From contig NC_072791.1 in NCBI RefSeq assembly GCF_028583425.1, positions 197,322,311 through 197,386,310 of the forward strand: 64,000 bases of DNA. Direction: 5' to 3'. Numbering within the stretch: position 1 is the first letter of the stretch; each line of letters starts with the position of its first letter. Positions 54,094 through 64,000 of this stretch are shown here, piece by piece. Both the position numbers and the translations under genes were made by a program. The stretch is from Eublepharis macularius. Taxonomy: Eukaryota > Chordata > Lepidosauria > Squamata > Eublepharidae. The notes below the pieces were generated by a model that ran no database searches, had not been told where the DNA came from, and saw nothing but the letters and a program-made list of their open reading frames with translations.

Positions 54094-54520
54094 TTGAACT
54101 TCCTGATCGCCATAGTAGCAGGTCTTACAGTATGTAGACCTTGTTCTTCTCTGAGATGGTCCAAGCTGCCTTGGCAGGGCTTGTGCTGCGGTGGGATGGC
54201 CAGGGCAGGCTGGCTCCTACAGGGGGCCGCCTTTTTTCTTCTCCTTGCTGTGTGGGGTACCCCTCATGAGCTCAATGTGTGGTCGCCTGCGGGGCTATGC
54301 TTGGGCACATCATCTCCTACGGAGGCAGGTGCTGTGGGTGAGCCAGCACAGACAGCGGCAGAAACTCAGCCAGCTGCTGTGAGCCCCCACCCTCCTGGCT
54401 GGCCTCAGGCTAGCCTGGCCTTTTTAGGCCTCAGCAATCAGCAGGGTGGGGCATGGTTGGTGACTGGAGGGACCTTTGGGATGACTGGGATGGCTGGGTA
54501 GAGGTGGGCAGTGGCTGCCA
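54094..54520. other. GC-rich spacer
   Basis: Elevated G+C with long open frames on several strands, typical of composition rather than genes. Probably part of a GC-rich repeat. Confidence 0.4.
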
Positions 54521-54990
54521 TAGGGTTGCCAGGTCCCTTGAGTCCCCCGTCAGGAGACTGTGACCCTGGCACTTATCCCTTGCTGGCTTCTGAGTCTTGT
54601 TTTGCATGTGCGCATAGCACGCGTGCATGCTCCCAGCCTGCATGATGACATCACTTCCAGGAAGTGACATCATCACGTGGGTCAAAGGGCGGCCCGGGAG
54701 CGTGCCTGCGCTTGCCAAAGGGCTGAATCACCTCCCCAAGGGCCCAAAATGGGCCCATTGTGGGGCTGAATTGCCCCCCCTGTGGGCCTGATTCAGCCTG
54801 AAATGGGCCTGTTGCGGGGCATGGGAGCATGCCGTGGCAGGCCCCGGGGCTCGCTGCGCCACCCAGGGGGTTCCCTGGGGGGAATGCCCCCCCGCTGGCC
54901 AGGTAAGTGGGTGCAGGGGGAGGAGGTGGGAGCAGGGGATCCCCCGCCCCGACGGAATGGCAAGCCTAGGCTGCCACCTATGACATCCAT
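54521..54990 (+). repeat. GC-rich non-autonomous element
   Basis: Starts AGGGTTGCCAGGTCCCTTGA and carries TGCATGATGACATCACTTCC with GTGACATCATCACG (54640-54676), as at 62-92. The middle has repeated GGCCCAAAATGGGCCC-like units. The right end is not clear. Confidence 0.45.
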
Positions 54991-55236
54991 GGTTTCTTCC
55001 TGGTGGGCAGGTCAAGGGGGCTTATGCCACTGCTTGCATGGCTGAGGGATGATCTGAGCCCACCTCACCGCCACCTGGCCTCACAATGGGGACCTGCCTG
55101 AGCCCCAGCTTGTGAGGGGGTGCCCCACTCAACATATTGCTTCTGCTTGCCTATCTGCAAGTGGCACACAGGAGAGGGGGGCTTGGGGCAGGGGGGCTGG
55201 CTTGTTGCTGGGTTGGCCCACCCCCACCAGCTGGGT
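54991..55236. other. GC-rich spacer
   Basis: No feature recognised; open frames are compositional. Confidence 0.4.
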
Positions 55237-55314
55237 ATTACCATTGATAACAAATTGCAACCGATAACGTAGGTCAAGACAATGCAGCCACCTGGACTGA
55301 ATCTGGACTGTTGT

Positions 55315-55485
55315 CTTGATGCTGGAAGGAAGGCAGTGGGAGGGCTTCTGGTGTCCTGGCCTCACTGACAGTCCTTCAGATGGCACTGGATTTCTAGCCA
55401 CTGTGTGTGACAGAATGTTGGACTGGATGGGCCACTGGCCTGATCCAACATGGCTTTGCTTATGTTCTTATGTTCTTATGAATCA
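55315..55485 (+). repeat. SINE 3' end with TTATGTTC tail
   Basis: CAGAATGTTGGACTGGATGG, GCCTGATCCAACATGGCTTT then repeated TTATGTTC units. A common squamate SINE ending. Confidence 0.5.
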
Positions 55486-55548
55486 AGAAAAAGGCTTCCT
55501 GGGTGCTGATTTCGAGAATCGAGAAAAAGGCTTCCTGGGTGCTGATTT
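55486..55548. repeat. Tandem duplication, about 31-bp unit
   Basis: AAGGCTTCCTGGGTGCTGAT occurs twice, separated by TTCGAGAATCGAGAAA. Confidence 0.75.
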
Positions 55549-55932
55549 CTCAACACCCACTATCCCTCTGCATACCCCACCTATTCAATCACGCCTGCCA
55601 TTGTCATTCACCGGCTGTTATCATTCGGCTTCTGTAATCACTCCACTCTCCAAGATACAAGGACAGATGGACTCACATTCTAGCTGTATCTGAAGAAGTG
55701 ATCTGTGGCTCATGAAAGCTCACACCCTGCCACTAATTTTGTTAATCTTATAGGTGCTACTGGACTCTTGCTCTTTTCCACTGCTACAGACAGACTAACA
55801 TGGCTACCCATCTTGATCTATCTTAATGAAAACATGTATTTGCATAAAAATGGATACTTAACCAAGCGGTGAGTCAAAAATGATAGAAACTCTGGTTGCT
55901 CCACTTTGTCATATTTCTTAGTTTCCAGTAAG

Positions 55933-55936
<4 letters not shown>

Positions 55937-55992
<56 letters not shown>
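55937..55992. repeat. (CT)n microsatellite
   Basis: About 27 uninterrupted CT units; likely variable in length between individuals. Confidence 0.95.
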
Positions 55993-55993
<1 letters not shown>

Positions 55994-56140
55994 CTCCATT
56001 TGTTAAATGTAAATTAAATCTACATTTGTTTACATTCCATACCACATAAATAAGCATTTGCACTTTAAATATTTAGGATTTCTTTGCTATAAATTTAAGC
56101 AGCTTGCTGCTTTTGAGGGGATTGATATGTATAAGAAATA

Positions 56141-56355
56141 GATCCAGAGGAGTTAGCCATGTTAGTCTGTAGTAGCAAAATGGAAAAGAGTCCAGTAGCA
56201 CCTTTAAGACTAACCAACTTTACTGTAGCATAAACTTCTGAGAACCACAGTTCTCTTTGTCAGATGCATCTAACAAAGAGAACTGTGATTCTTGAAAGCT
56301 TATGCTACAGTAAAGTTGGTTAGTCTTAAAGGTGCTACTGGACTCTTTTCTATTT
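56141..56355 (+). mobile_element. Fold-back family A copy with exact 13-bp duplication
   Basis: 215 bp beginning GATCCAGAGGAGTTAGCCAT and ending GGACTCTTTTCTATTT. Arms meet at TCAGATGCATCTAACA. Flanked by tgtataagaaata at 56128-56140 and 56356-56368, identical in all 13 bases. The head has no partner at the right end, so this is not a simple inverted-terminal element. Confidence 0.75.
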
Positions 56356-56584
56356 TGTATAAGAAATATCTGTTATTATTAAATATGGAAATGGAATAAG
56401 CTGAATGAGAAGTGCATTTGGATTTATTTAGGCTAGAACTGTACCACACCTTCACAGCTTTTTTGCTTCTAATGAGTTCCGTGGCAGGTGAGGATTTCCT
56501 AGTTGAATGGTATAACCACAACATCATACCAGCTCTCAGTTGTTTAGTACTTTAGGTTCCTATTCATGCTATTGGAAGGGAAGG

Positions 56585-56768
56585 AGGCATGGTATAGCAT
56601 GACCTCATCAGATCTCAGAAGCTAAGGAGGATCAGTACTTGGATGGGAGACCACCGAGGAAGACTCTGCAGAGGAAGGCACTGGCAAACTGGCTCTGCTT
56701 CTCACTTGCCTTGAAAGCTCCTTGCTGGGTTTGCTATAAGTCAAGTGTGACTTGATGGCACATACATA
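56585..56768 (+). mobile_element. 5S rRNA-derived SINE
   Basis: CATCAGATCTCAGAAGCTAA and CTTGGATGGGAGACCACCGA copy 5S rRNA; GGCACTGGCAAACTGGCTCT and GCTATAAGTCAAGTGTGACT form the Bov-B-like tail. Confidence 0.78.
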
Positions 56769-57433
56769 TGTGATCATGCAATTACTGCAGTGTCTAGATC
56801 AGGTTGCCCACTGTATTGAGACACTCTATAAATATTGTGGTTGGATGCATTCCTTGTTCCAAAGAGTTTTTATACATTTGCCTTGTCTGTTTTTAAAAAC
56901 CATTTCTAATCCAGCACCCCAAGTAACCTTACTGTCAATGACAACCTATGTAGCATTTGAACTTTAAGACTTTTCTGTCCAGATTCAGCATTCCTGTCAA
57001 CCAAGGAAAGCATTGTGGTTATACCGTATATACTGGCAATAATGAGTAAGACATGGAGATATTCCTCTGTATTGCCAGGTGATGGGAGAATATAATTACT
57101 GTATTTCAAAACTTCCCCAAACAAGCAGTGATTTCACTTTCTTTATGCACACCCACGACAAGCTTACAGTGCTCTTCTGTGTTAGAGTCAATGATAAAGT
57201 CAGCAGTTCTGGGGGATGTAGCCAATTTATGCAGCCCAGCTTCACTGTGGAGACTCACAGTTGTGGCTCTATAATTCTTAGAGTCACTGGTGTTCCATAA
57301 TTCGAAGGCCCAGTAATCCACACAAGGAAACATATGGATGGAATCAGCACTTTGCTGAACAACAATAACAAAAGTTCTAGGTGCGTCACAGTTTCCAAGC
57401 AGATGTTGCTTTCTTCATAACGTTATGCTGTAG
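56769..57433. other. Intergenic, nothing recognised
   Basis: Spacer downstream of ABCB11. No features. Confidence 0.45.
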
Positions 57434-57439
57434 TTTATT
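57434..57439 (-). terminator. Candidate ABCB11 poly(A) signal
   Basis: AATAAA on the minus strand, about 410 bases past the stop codon. No earlier canonical signal was noticed. Confidence 0.45.
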
Positions 57440-57850
57440 AGCAAGTACTGATTTTTTTTTAAAAAGCCTTCAATATGCCCTCTAGTAGCATGGTGGGGGT
57501 GAAATGCAGGGGAAAACTTGGCTGAGAGAGGAAAGTGCACACAAAAATCCCTGTACGGAGGCACGGACACTGTTGCCAATGTGAGTGCCTCTGCATTTGC
57601 GGTATTAGTAACAGGAACACAGAGAACCATTGCTGTGTGGATGCATCATACACTGAGGCTGAGCTATATCCTGAATATGTCAGTCATCATCATCACTGGT
57701 CCAGAAAGAGTCTTTGCTTGTCTAGGTATGTTACCGTACTTACAACACAGGACAGCCTTCTTTGTGTAACACAGAGGTGGTTGACTTTTCGTACCGGCAT
57801 AGCCCTTAAAAACAAGTGTCTGGATCCCATTGTGGAGTCGCTGCAGTAGC

Positions 57851-58051
57851 TCAGCTAAGGGTTGCACCAGAGGTGACCAATTTGTAGTATGCCCCTTCCC
57901 GGGTCATCAGTTCTTCATGAGTGCCCTTTTCAACAATCTGTCCCTGTGACATGACAGCTATGATATCCGAATGTTGAATTGTAGACAAACGGTGGGCTAT
58001 GACAATGCAGGTTCGGCCTTCTCTAGCTTTATCCAAGGCAGCTTGCACCGT
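57851..58051 (-). CDS. ABCB11: ABCB11 last coding exon
   Basis: 201 nt, phase 0. [20 protein letters not shown] contains the H-loop; then [13 protein letters not shown] and [20 protein letters not shown], ending ATLS and TGA at 57853-57851. Acceptor gctttcag. Confidence 0.97.
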   Translation of the reverse strand, partial: TVQAALDKAREGRTCIVIAHRLSTIQHSDIIAVMSQGQIVEKGTHEELMTREGAYYKLVTSGATLS

Positions 58052-61000
58052 CTGAAAGCAAAGGACAAAGTTATAGAGTGAAGGCCTGCAAGATACTGCA
58101 GAATATCCCTTGGTAATTTTTGTGAGTGCTGTACTGGACACAAGTGATGTGTCTTCTAGTGCCCACTGCCTTCTTTCCCAAAGCATCTACTCCCCAAACC
58201 TGGCTTTCCTCCACCTCAGTGGAGCAGGAGGTGCTTCAGAATAGCACAGTACTCATCACCGTAGTGTCTGCAGAGACGTCAGTCTGCAGCGAACTGAAAC
58301 TGGAGTCCAGTTGCACATTTAAAGATTAATTTATTAGGTTTCATAACAACATTTACAATACAATCTTCTATCCTAAACTCTTTGGAATCAATGGACTTAG
58401 ACTGGAGTAACTCTGCACAGGATTGCACAGTTATTCCAGCATAATCATTTGTGAGTTGAAGCTTATGCATCAGATTCATGAAGCATCCGTCAGGCTGATG
58501 TGCCCACTTAAAGTTCTGCACAGCCACTTTGTGAGTTCCAACTCAGAAAAAAAAAGGTTGCTAGCCTAAAGGTACCACTGGGCTCCTGTTTTACTAAAGG
58601 GATCTGAGTTGTCATGAAAATTCTACCTGCAGTGTTTCATTTGTGATCGCTGGTTGACTGATGCATATCACCACTTGATAATTCCCATCATGTTTATTTT
58701 ATTCTACTTCATTTTTACCCTGCCTACTCCCCAATGGGGACTCAAAGTGACTTATATCAGTCTCCTCTTCCCCATTTTATGTGTGAACCACCCTAAGACA
58801 GCCGTAATAAACATTATTATGCAAGTTGGTCTAAGATTTTCAGTCAACATTATTAACTTTGTACCTGTTCACTTTCTGTATCCAATGCAGAGGTGGCTTC
58901 ATCCAGCAGTAAGATCTTGGGATCTCGGATGATGGCTCGTGCTATAGCAATACGCTGTTTTTGCCCCCGAGAGAGAAGGGATCCCTGAGCACCAACATTC
59001 GTTTCATATTTCTGGAAGGCAAACACTGGCTGAATTTTAAGTGACTATGTTAATCGCTGAAATATGCACAGAACTGGAAGACAATAATGTGTGGGGAAAA
59101 TAGAACATGCATCCTTAGAGTTCTTATTCCTATTTTATTGGTGATACAAGCTATTCAGGATTAGGAAAATTGTCACTTGCTCCACATTCTTGTGGATATA
59201 ATTTAATTGCTTATTTAATAAAGGGTATATTTACGCTTATTAGGGTGGAAGACACAAGTTGGGCCGTTTCCCCACTGCTTGCATCTATTTTGGAAATGGT
59301 GACATCAGAAATTGCATGGAAAAGCCGCCAATGTTTAGTGAGTGGGGCGCTGTTTTTAAGATGTGGGGAAACGGCCTTCGTCTCTAACTGTAAATTCAAC
59401 ATAAGTATATTTCTACTGCTTAAAATGAAACCTTTGTTTTGTTGCATGCTTTTTAAATATATGACTACACTAATTCACTTAACTTTGACCATTCAGACCT
59501 GGGTCACAGATATAGAATTAGTTGTCCAGCCCTACGTTCTTAAAAAGATAGAACCATTTGGCTACCAGGCCTCTCACAGTACAACCTGCACAATACAGAT
59601 GACAGTGTACCATAAACATCTGGGCCACGGCACTGTTTGCAGAGTAAATAGCCCCACATGCCAATCTGAAAGAGTTCCTCCTTGTCCTCTAATTGTCATC
59701 TCAGAGGTAAAAGAAAAGAATGGAGGGACCGATATTTGCAAAAATGAGACATGTCAAAATTATGGAGGGTAGAATTTGGGGATCTAGCTCTCCGCCTTGT
59801 ATTTTCTTTTCCAAACCATCTCTGACAAACTCAGTTGATAAATGTGTTCCTCTGGTTATACACACATTAACATATACAGTAGAACTAGGACAGATTTGGT
59901 AGAACACTTTCCTAGCCTTAATATCTCTTTTTTACAACACCAATAATGACTATGGACAAGAAAAAAATACTTACATCAGGAAGCGACATAACAAAATCAT
60001 GAAGCTGGGCCTTCTTGGCAGCTAAGATCACTTTATCCATCGACAGCTCTCTGGCGTTATCACCATATTTAATATTTTCAGCAATACTGCAATCAAACAG
60101 CACAGGTTCCTGAGATACGATTCCAATTTTGGATCGGAGAAACGGGACATTGGTTTTCTTGCTGTCATGTCCATCTATCAGCTGCACATAAAAAACACAA
60201 AACACATAATATTTATTTCTAGACTACAGGGTGGGGGGGGGAATCACAGCTGAAGATCTTGAGTTTATCTTAACTTGCACTTAGTATAACTTAATGTTGA
60301 ATAAATGTAAACAAATTTCTTAAGGCCTGTTGCTTAATATTAGCCCCATTAATATGGTGGCATATTAACCTGGCAACCCTGTCACCAATCCCAAAATTCT
60401 TCTGTTCAGCAGTGGGCTGTATGTGGGGGAAAGATGGCCAGCTTTGATAGTGTTGGTCACTTCTTCAGTGGGAAACAGGGGCCTTATTCAACCGCTCCAA
60501 CCCCTCAACAAGGTGATCAGCACTCAGAAGTGACATCTCCAACTGACCGTCTGTTAGGAAATATATATATGGACCTAATCCAGCACAGAGCATTTGTATT
60601 TATGTATTTAGAAAATTTCTCTGCTGCCTCTCCGGAGAACTTGATAGAAGCAGCTTACAAGTAAAACATAATAAAAACATAAAATTCCCCCAAAGCTGTC
60701 AACAATAAAAAGAACATTAGAAACCCTGCCAGAGCATTAAAAACAACATAAAACACTGAGCAGCTTAAAACATATTTGAAGATATTAAAAGCAAACTAAA
60801 AAAAAATAGTAGAAGGTCAACCTCTTGATTAAAAGCCTCAAAGACACATCTTGGTGTGGTGCTTAAAAGAGAGCTGGAGAGGCTCCAGGGGATCCTCAAG
60901 AGGAAGGACTTTTCACAGATAAGGTGGAGCTGCTGAAAAAGTCCTGCCTCTGGTTCCCATTCACCACACCTTTGAAGGTGGTGGCACAGTACGCAAGTCA

Positions 61001-62750
61001 TGAGAGGAAAATCTTAGCTAGAGGGAGGAGGCACATGCTCTGTCCTTCACATGCTCTGTCCCCAATCCTTTTAGGGCCAACAACCAACACTTTGAATTGT
61101 GCTTGGAAATAGATTAGTGGCCAGTGCCGATCTCTCAGCACAGGAGTGATACATTCCCTGTATCCTGCCCCTGGCAGTAGCCTGGCTGCCACATTTTGGA
61201 CCAGCTGAAGCTTCCTAATGGTTTTCAAGGGCAGTCCCATGTAGACCGCAGTACAGTAATCTAACCTGGATGTGGAGGTTTACCTTAGCTATGACACACT
61301 TCTTGAGGAGGGACCATAGCTGTATCAGCCAAAGATGTCAAAAGGTGCTATGTGCCATGGAGGAGATCTAAGCAAATGTAGGCTAGGAGCCAGCAGCACC
61401 CCTAAGCTATGAACTGCTCCTTGGGTGGGGAGAGTGTAACCCCATCCAGGACTCCTCAATACACACAGCTTGTCATTGACCAACCATCTTGACTGAGTGG
61501 AGCTTCAATTTATTGCCCTCACCCATCTCATTACTTTCTCCAGGCATTTATCATGGCTTCCACAGACCCACGCACCCAACTTGGCTGTTATGGAAAAATA
61601 GAGCCGGGTGTCATTCGCATATTGGTGGCACTACTCCAAATCCCCTGATGATCTTTCATGTAGATGTTAAACAGCATGGGATGCCCTGAGGTCAGTAGCA
61701 GTCCCCCGGCACCAGTATCTGGAATCAGCCAGTCAAGTAAGAATGGACTTTCCATAACACGGTGCCCCCTACTCCTAACCCAGTCAGCCTCTCCAAAAGG
61801 ATACCAGGGTTAAAAGCTACCAAAGGATCCAGAAGAATCAGCAGTGATGTGCTCTGCCTCTCACTCTCCCAGTGAACATCATCAGTAAAAATGACCAAGG
61901 CTATTTTTGCCCCAAACCTAGGCATGAATCCAGATCAAAATGGTCAAGATTTTCTGTATCAACCCAAGGCTTCTTCTTTTTTTTTATCCCATGTGGGCTT
62001 CCTTTCGTATGCTGCAAAACCAGTCAAGCCTGATTTTCCCTGTGGATTGTCATTGCTGAATCAGTGTGCTTATGTGTAATTCCTCACAGAGACATGGCGT
62101 TGCTCTTCTAGGCTATCAAACAGGAAAATCATCTTTCAGCACCACTGATTTAAGCCGTGTCTTATTCTTCTTGGCTGTACAAAGATGTGGCATATGTTCC
62201 TTAGCAGGGCTTTTTTTCAGCAGGAACACGGTGGAACGGAGTTCCGGAACCTCTTCAAAATGGTCACATGGCTGGTGGCCCCGCCCCCTGACCTCCAGAC
62301 AGAGGGGAGGTTAGATTGCCCTCCGCGCCATGCAGCGCGGAGGGCAATCTAAACTCCCCTCTGTCTGGAGGTCAGGGGGCGGGGCCACCAGCCATGTGAC
62401 CATTTTCTCCGAGGGCAACCCACTGAGTTCCACCACCTCTTTTCCCAGAAAAAAAGCCCTGTTCCTTAGTCATTCTTTCTGATTCTTGCAGATTGACTTT
62501 GCAACTACACTGCTGTCAGTATTTTACTATCAAAGCAGGCAAATCTACTTACCACTTTTCCTTCCTCAGGATCATAAAAGCGTTCGAGAAGTTGGACGCT
62601 GGTACTCTTGCCACATCCGCTGCTTCCAACAAAGGCAAGAGTCTGTCCCGATTTCACAGACACAGAGAGGCCCTTTAGCACTTGGGTGTCAGGACGGGAA
62701 GGATATGTGAACTTACAGTTGATGAAATCAATGTTTCCACAGAAATTTTC
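57851..62750 (-). CDS. ABCB11: ABCB11 (bile salt export pump), C-terminal part, spliced span
   Basis: Four minus-strand exons join in phase 0 to 250 codons plus stop, the nucleotide-binding domain 2 of an ABCB transporter. The closest remembered match is ABCB11 (human [38 protein letters not shown]). BSEP exports conjugated bile salts across the hepatocyte canalicular membrane at the cost of ATP. Counting from the first visible residue: A-loop Y16, Walker [10 protein letters not shown] 42-50, Q-loop Q90, signature LSRGQ 148-152, Walker B ILLLDE with D172 and catalytic E173, D-loop SALD, H-loop H204. All are intact. The signature ends in Gln where I recall human BSEP has Glu. The upstream exons lie right of the window. 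Gene order next to G6PC2 supports ABCB11 over ABCB1 or ABCB4. Confidence 0.95.
58052..58864. other. ABCB11 intron with a MIR-like tail
   Basis: 58678-58800 reads TTTTACCCTGCCTACTCCCC and GGGGACTCAAAGTGACTTAT, a MIR-like partial copy. The rest is unrecognised. Confidence 0.45.
58865..59011 (-). CDS. ABCB11: ABCB11 coding exon, signature and Walker B
   Basis: 147 nt, phase 0. [20 protein letters not shown] then [20 protein letters not shown] and SALDTESEQ. Acceptor ccttccag, donor gtacaa. Confidence 0.97.
59012..59974. other. ABCB11 intron, nothing recognised
   Basis: About 960 bases. The 200-codon open frame at 59170-59772 on the plus strand shows no familiar domain and lies antisense within an intron, so it is not called. 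Confidence 0.5.
59975..60181 (-). CDS. ABCB11: ABCB11 coding exon, Q-loop
   Basis: 207 nt, phase 0. [20 protein letters not shown] then [20 protein letters not shown] and [12 protein letters not shown]. Acceptor tgtgcag, donor gtaagt. Confidence 0.97.
60182..60589. other. ABCB11 intron, proximal part
   Basis: Contains a G-run near 60232. Nothing else seen. Confidence 0.45.
60590..61960 (-). mobile_element. L2/CR1-type LINE, about 1.4 kb, antisense
   Basis: Read on the minus strand: reverse-transcriptase pieces [20 protein letters not shown] (61840-61870 region) and [20 protein letters not shown] with QFKVLVV (61090-61210), then a 3' UTR and a TAAATACATAAATAC end. Frames are interrupted, so it is dead. 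It is the longest LINE piece in the window. Confidence 0.75.
61961..62204. other. ABCB11 intron, unrecognised
   Basis: Short spacer between the LINE and the hAT element. Confidence 0.45.
62205..62461. mobile_element. hAT-type fold-back element
   Basis: 257 bp. CAGGGCTTTTTTTC to GAAAAAAAGCCCTG with exact 8-bp duplications ttccttag (62197-62204 and 62462-62469). From about 62260 to 62410 it is a near-perfect palindrome centred on CGCGCCATGCAGCGCG. It lies 92 bases from an ABCB11 exon. Confidence 0.85.
62553..62750 (-). CDS. ABCB11: ABCB11 coding exon, Walker A
   Basis: 198 nt, phase 0. [20 protein letters not shown] then [20 protein letters not shown] and FYDPEEGKV. Acceptor ataaacag, donor gtaagt. 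Confidence 0.97.
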
Positions 62751-64000
62751 CTGTTTATACAAAGGCAGAGATGACATGCTGGTTCTAATCAGTTATATAA
62801 ATGAATCTTATGAAGGAAATTACTATGCTGTTATTGTTCCTAGAACTGACAGCCAATTAACGCTTTAGATCAGTTAGCTGTGTAGATTTAAACTGAAGAA
62901 ACTGAAATACATTTTGCACACTGCAAAATCTCAATGACGCTCCCTTACTGAGAATTCTGAAGGGACAGGGCTTCACTATAACGCAGTTGATTAAATAATC
63001 TCTCCTGCTGCTCAGTGGCAGAAAGAAAGGCTGTCATTCACATCTTCAACAAATTTAGAAGTATTCAATATTTCCTTCTACAGTAATAATGCAGACCAAC
63101 TATCATTTTAAAAACACATTCAAGCCCCATTGGTACAATGGAAATCCAGATTCAGGTGATATATCAACATTGATCACCGTAATCACTCTCAACGTCTGGT
63201 AGTAATACCATTAGGAGGAATGACTTAGCTACAGCACACTGAAAAACACACTATTGGCTCATACTGGGTGCAAACCCACTATTGGCTCATACTGGGTGCA
63301 AACGGATGGGTTAATGATTAATAATTTTTGTTTATGATAATATTTAGCAGAGGATGGTTTGCACAGCATACAAAGAATAACAGAGACGTGTTCAGCTTCT
63401 AAAATAATGTTTACTACATAGAGGATAAAATAATAAAGGTTACATTGGTGATAAAATAAAGAAGAGCTAACTAGCTTCTACTTCCTTACATGCTGGAGGT
63501 AACTGTGCAACTGACTAGTGGGCAATGGCGTCCTGGACAAAGGAAAGAATGTTAATAGCCCCCAATAAACTTGGTCAGCCAATAATCGATCCTAGATTAG
63601 TTCATTAGGCATGCAACTCCCCTTTGCCCTGGCGGGAACAGTTACTCGACACTTAACTGGCCTCATGCTAATTAATTATGCCTAGCTAAGACAGAAAACA
63701 GATTAACCCCTTCATGGCAGAAGTGAATGACACATGCATATCCTAACACAAACCCAGTGCAAACTGGGTGCAAACAACCATTTTTAAGTTTCTTTTGCTT
63801 CAGATTTGTCACCTGACAAACCTGCATAGGTCTGGATGACTTCCATAGCTGTAACTGCTCAAGCCTCCTATGAGGTTTTCTACTGGAAGGCCTCCAAACA
63901 GGGCATTGGGACCAAGACCTGCCTGTCATGTTGCCTCCTGGCTCTGGTATTTAGGCGTTTACTGTCTGGACGTGGAGGTTCCTTACTAAGGCCTCAATGG
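62751..64000. other. ABCB11 intron at window end
   Basis: The exon expected before Walker A (encoding the linker to membrane domain 2) is not seen, so this is intron. Besides the tandem at 63249 nothing is named; the open frame at 63672-63929 has no support. Confidence 0.5.
63249..63304. repeat. Tandem duplication, 28-bp unit
   Basis: CACTATTGGCTCATACTGGG followed by TGCAAAC occurs twice in a row. CTGGGTGCAAAC appears again at about 63765. Confidence 0.8.

Larger units (their letters stand above)
55237..55830 (-). mobile_element. Fold-back family B, long form, interrupted by a SINE end
   Basis: Left flank AACAAATTGCAACCGATAAC with CCACCTGGACTGAATC and right part CCTCTGCATACCCCACCTAT to CTACCCATCTTGATCTATCT both match 5668-5976. 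About 55315-55548 is inserted: a SINE 3' end and a short tandem repeat. Confidence 0.6.

Noticed and set aside
54094-55401. Cluster of overlapping open frames on both strands
   Set aside because: High G+C with Pro- and Gly-rich translations; repeat text inside. Not coding.
56141-56355. hAT-type MITE for the fold-back family
   Set aside because: The flanking duplications are 13, 12 and 9 bp rather than 8, and the head has no inverted partner at the other end in these copies.
59170-59772. 200-codon plus-strand open frame
   Set aside because: Inside an ABCB11 intron, no motif or family match, no splice or promoter context.
63672-63929. 85-codon minus-strand frame as an upstream ABCB11 exon
   Set aside because: It resembles no part of the ABCB11 linker or membrane domain and lacks suitable splice sites.
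1-64000. CRISPR arrays, operons or bacterial features
   Set aside because: Spliced vertebrate genes and SINE/LINE content exclude a prokaryotic source; no spaced repeat array is present.

Overview
This is vertebrate nuclear DNA, almost certainly from a squamate reptile. Four spliced protein genes lie in the order NOSTRIN (+), SPC25 (-), G6PC2 (+), ABCB11 (-), the same neighbourhood as human 2q31. The repeats point to a lizard or gecko: tRNA-derived and 5S-rRNA-derived SINEs with Bov-B-like tails, antisense MIR-like CORE-SINEs, L2/CR1-type LINE fragments and many short hAT-type elements flanked by 8-bp target duplications. The species cannot be named from sequence alone. All protein identifications rest on remembered family sequences; no search was run.

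Layout. 1-15270: the 3' two-thirds of NOSTRIN (ten coding exons, C-terminal SH3 domain, stop at 15268-15270); its 5' exons lie left of the window. 15271-17309: tail-to-tail gap with SPC25, with a possible shared poly(A) signal at 16818-16826. 17310-22377: all six coding exons of SPC25 on the minus strand, with a CpG-rich promoter at about 23520-24020 carrying ZNF143-, CCAAT-, E2F- and CHR-like sites. 24021-39330: gene-free spacer full of repeats. 39467-46745: complete G6PC2, five exons and 355 codons, all catalytic residues kept. 46746-57433: second gene-free spacer, with nested DNA elements and a GC-rich stretch at 54.1-55.2 kb. 57851-62750: the last four coding exons of ABCB11 on the minus strand (nucleotide-binding domain 2); the rest of the gene lies to the right.

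The genes do not form a pathway. NOSTRIN is a membrane-trafficking adaptor for endothelial NO synthase, SPC25 a kinetochore subunit, G6PC2 an islet-type glucose-6-phosphatase and ABCB11 the hepatocyte bile-salt pump. They are linked by old synteny.

The least ordinary signal is a fold-back repeat family (subfamilies A and B here). Its copies look like DNA-transposon MITEs, but three have exact flanking duplications of 9, 12 and 13 bp, which suggests retroposition. Other points of note are a GC-AG intron in NOSTRIN, a divergent longer SPC25 C-terminus, and several well-dated insertions of one element into another.
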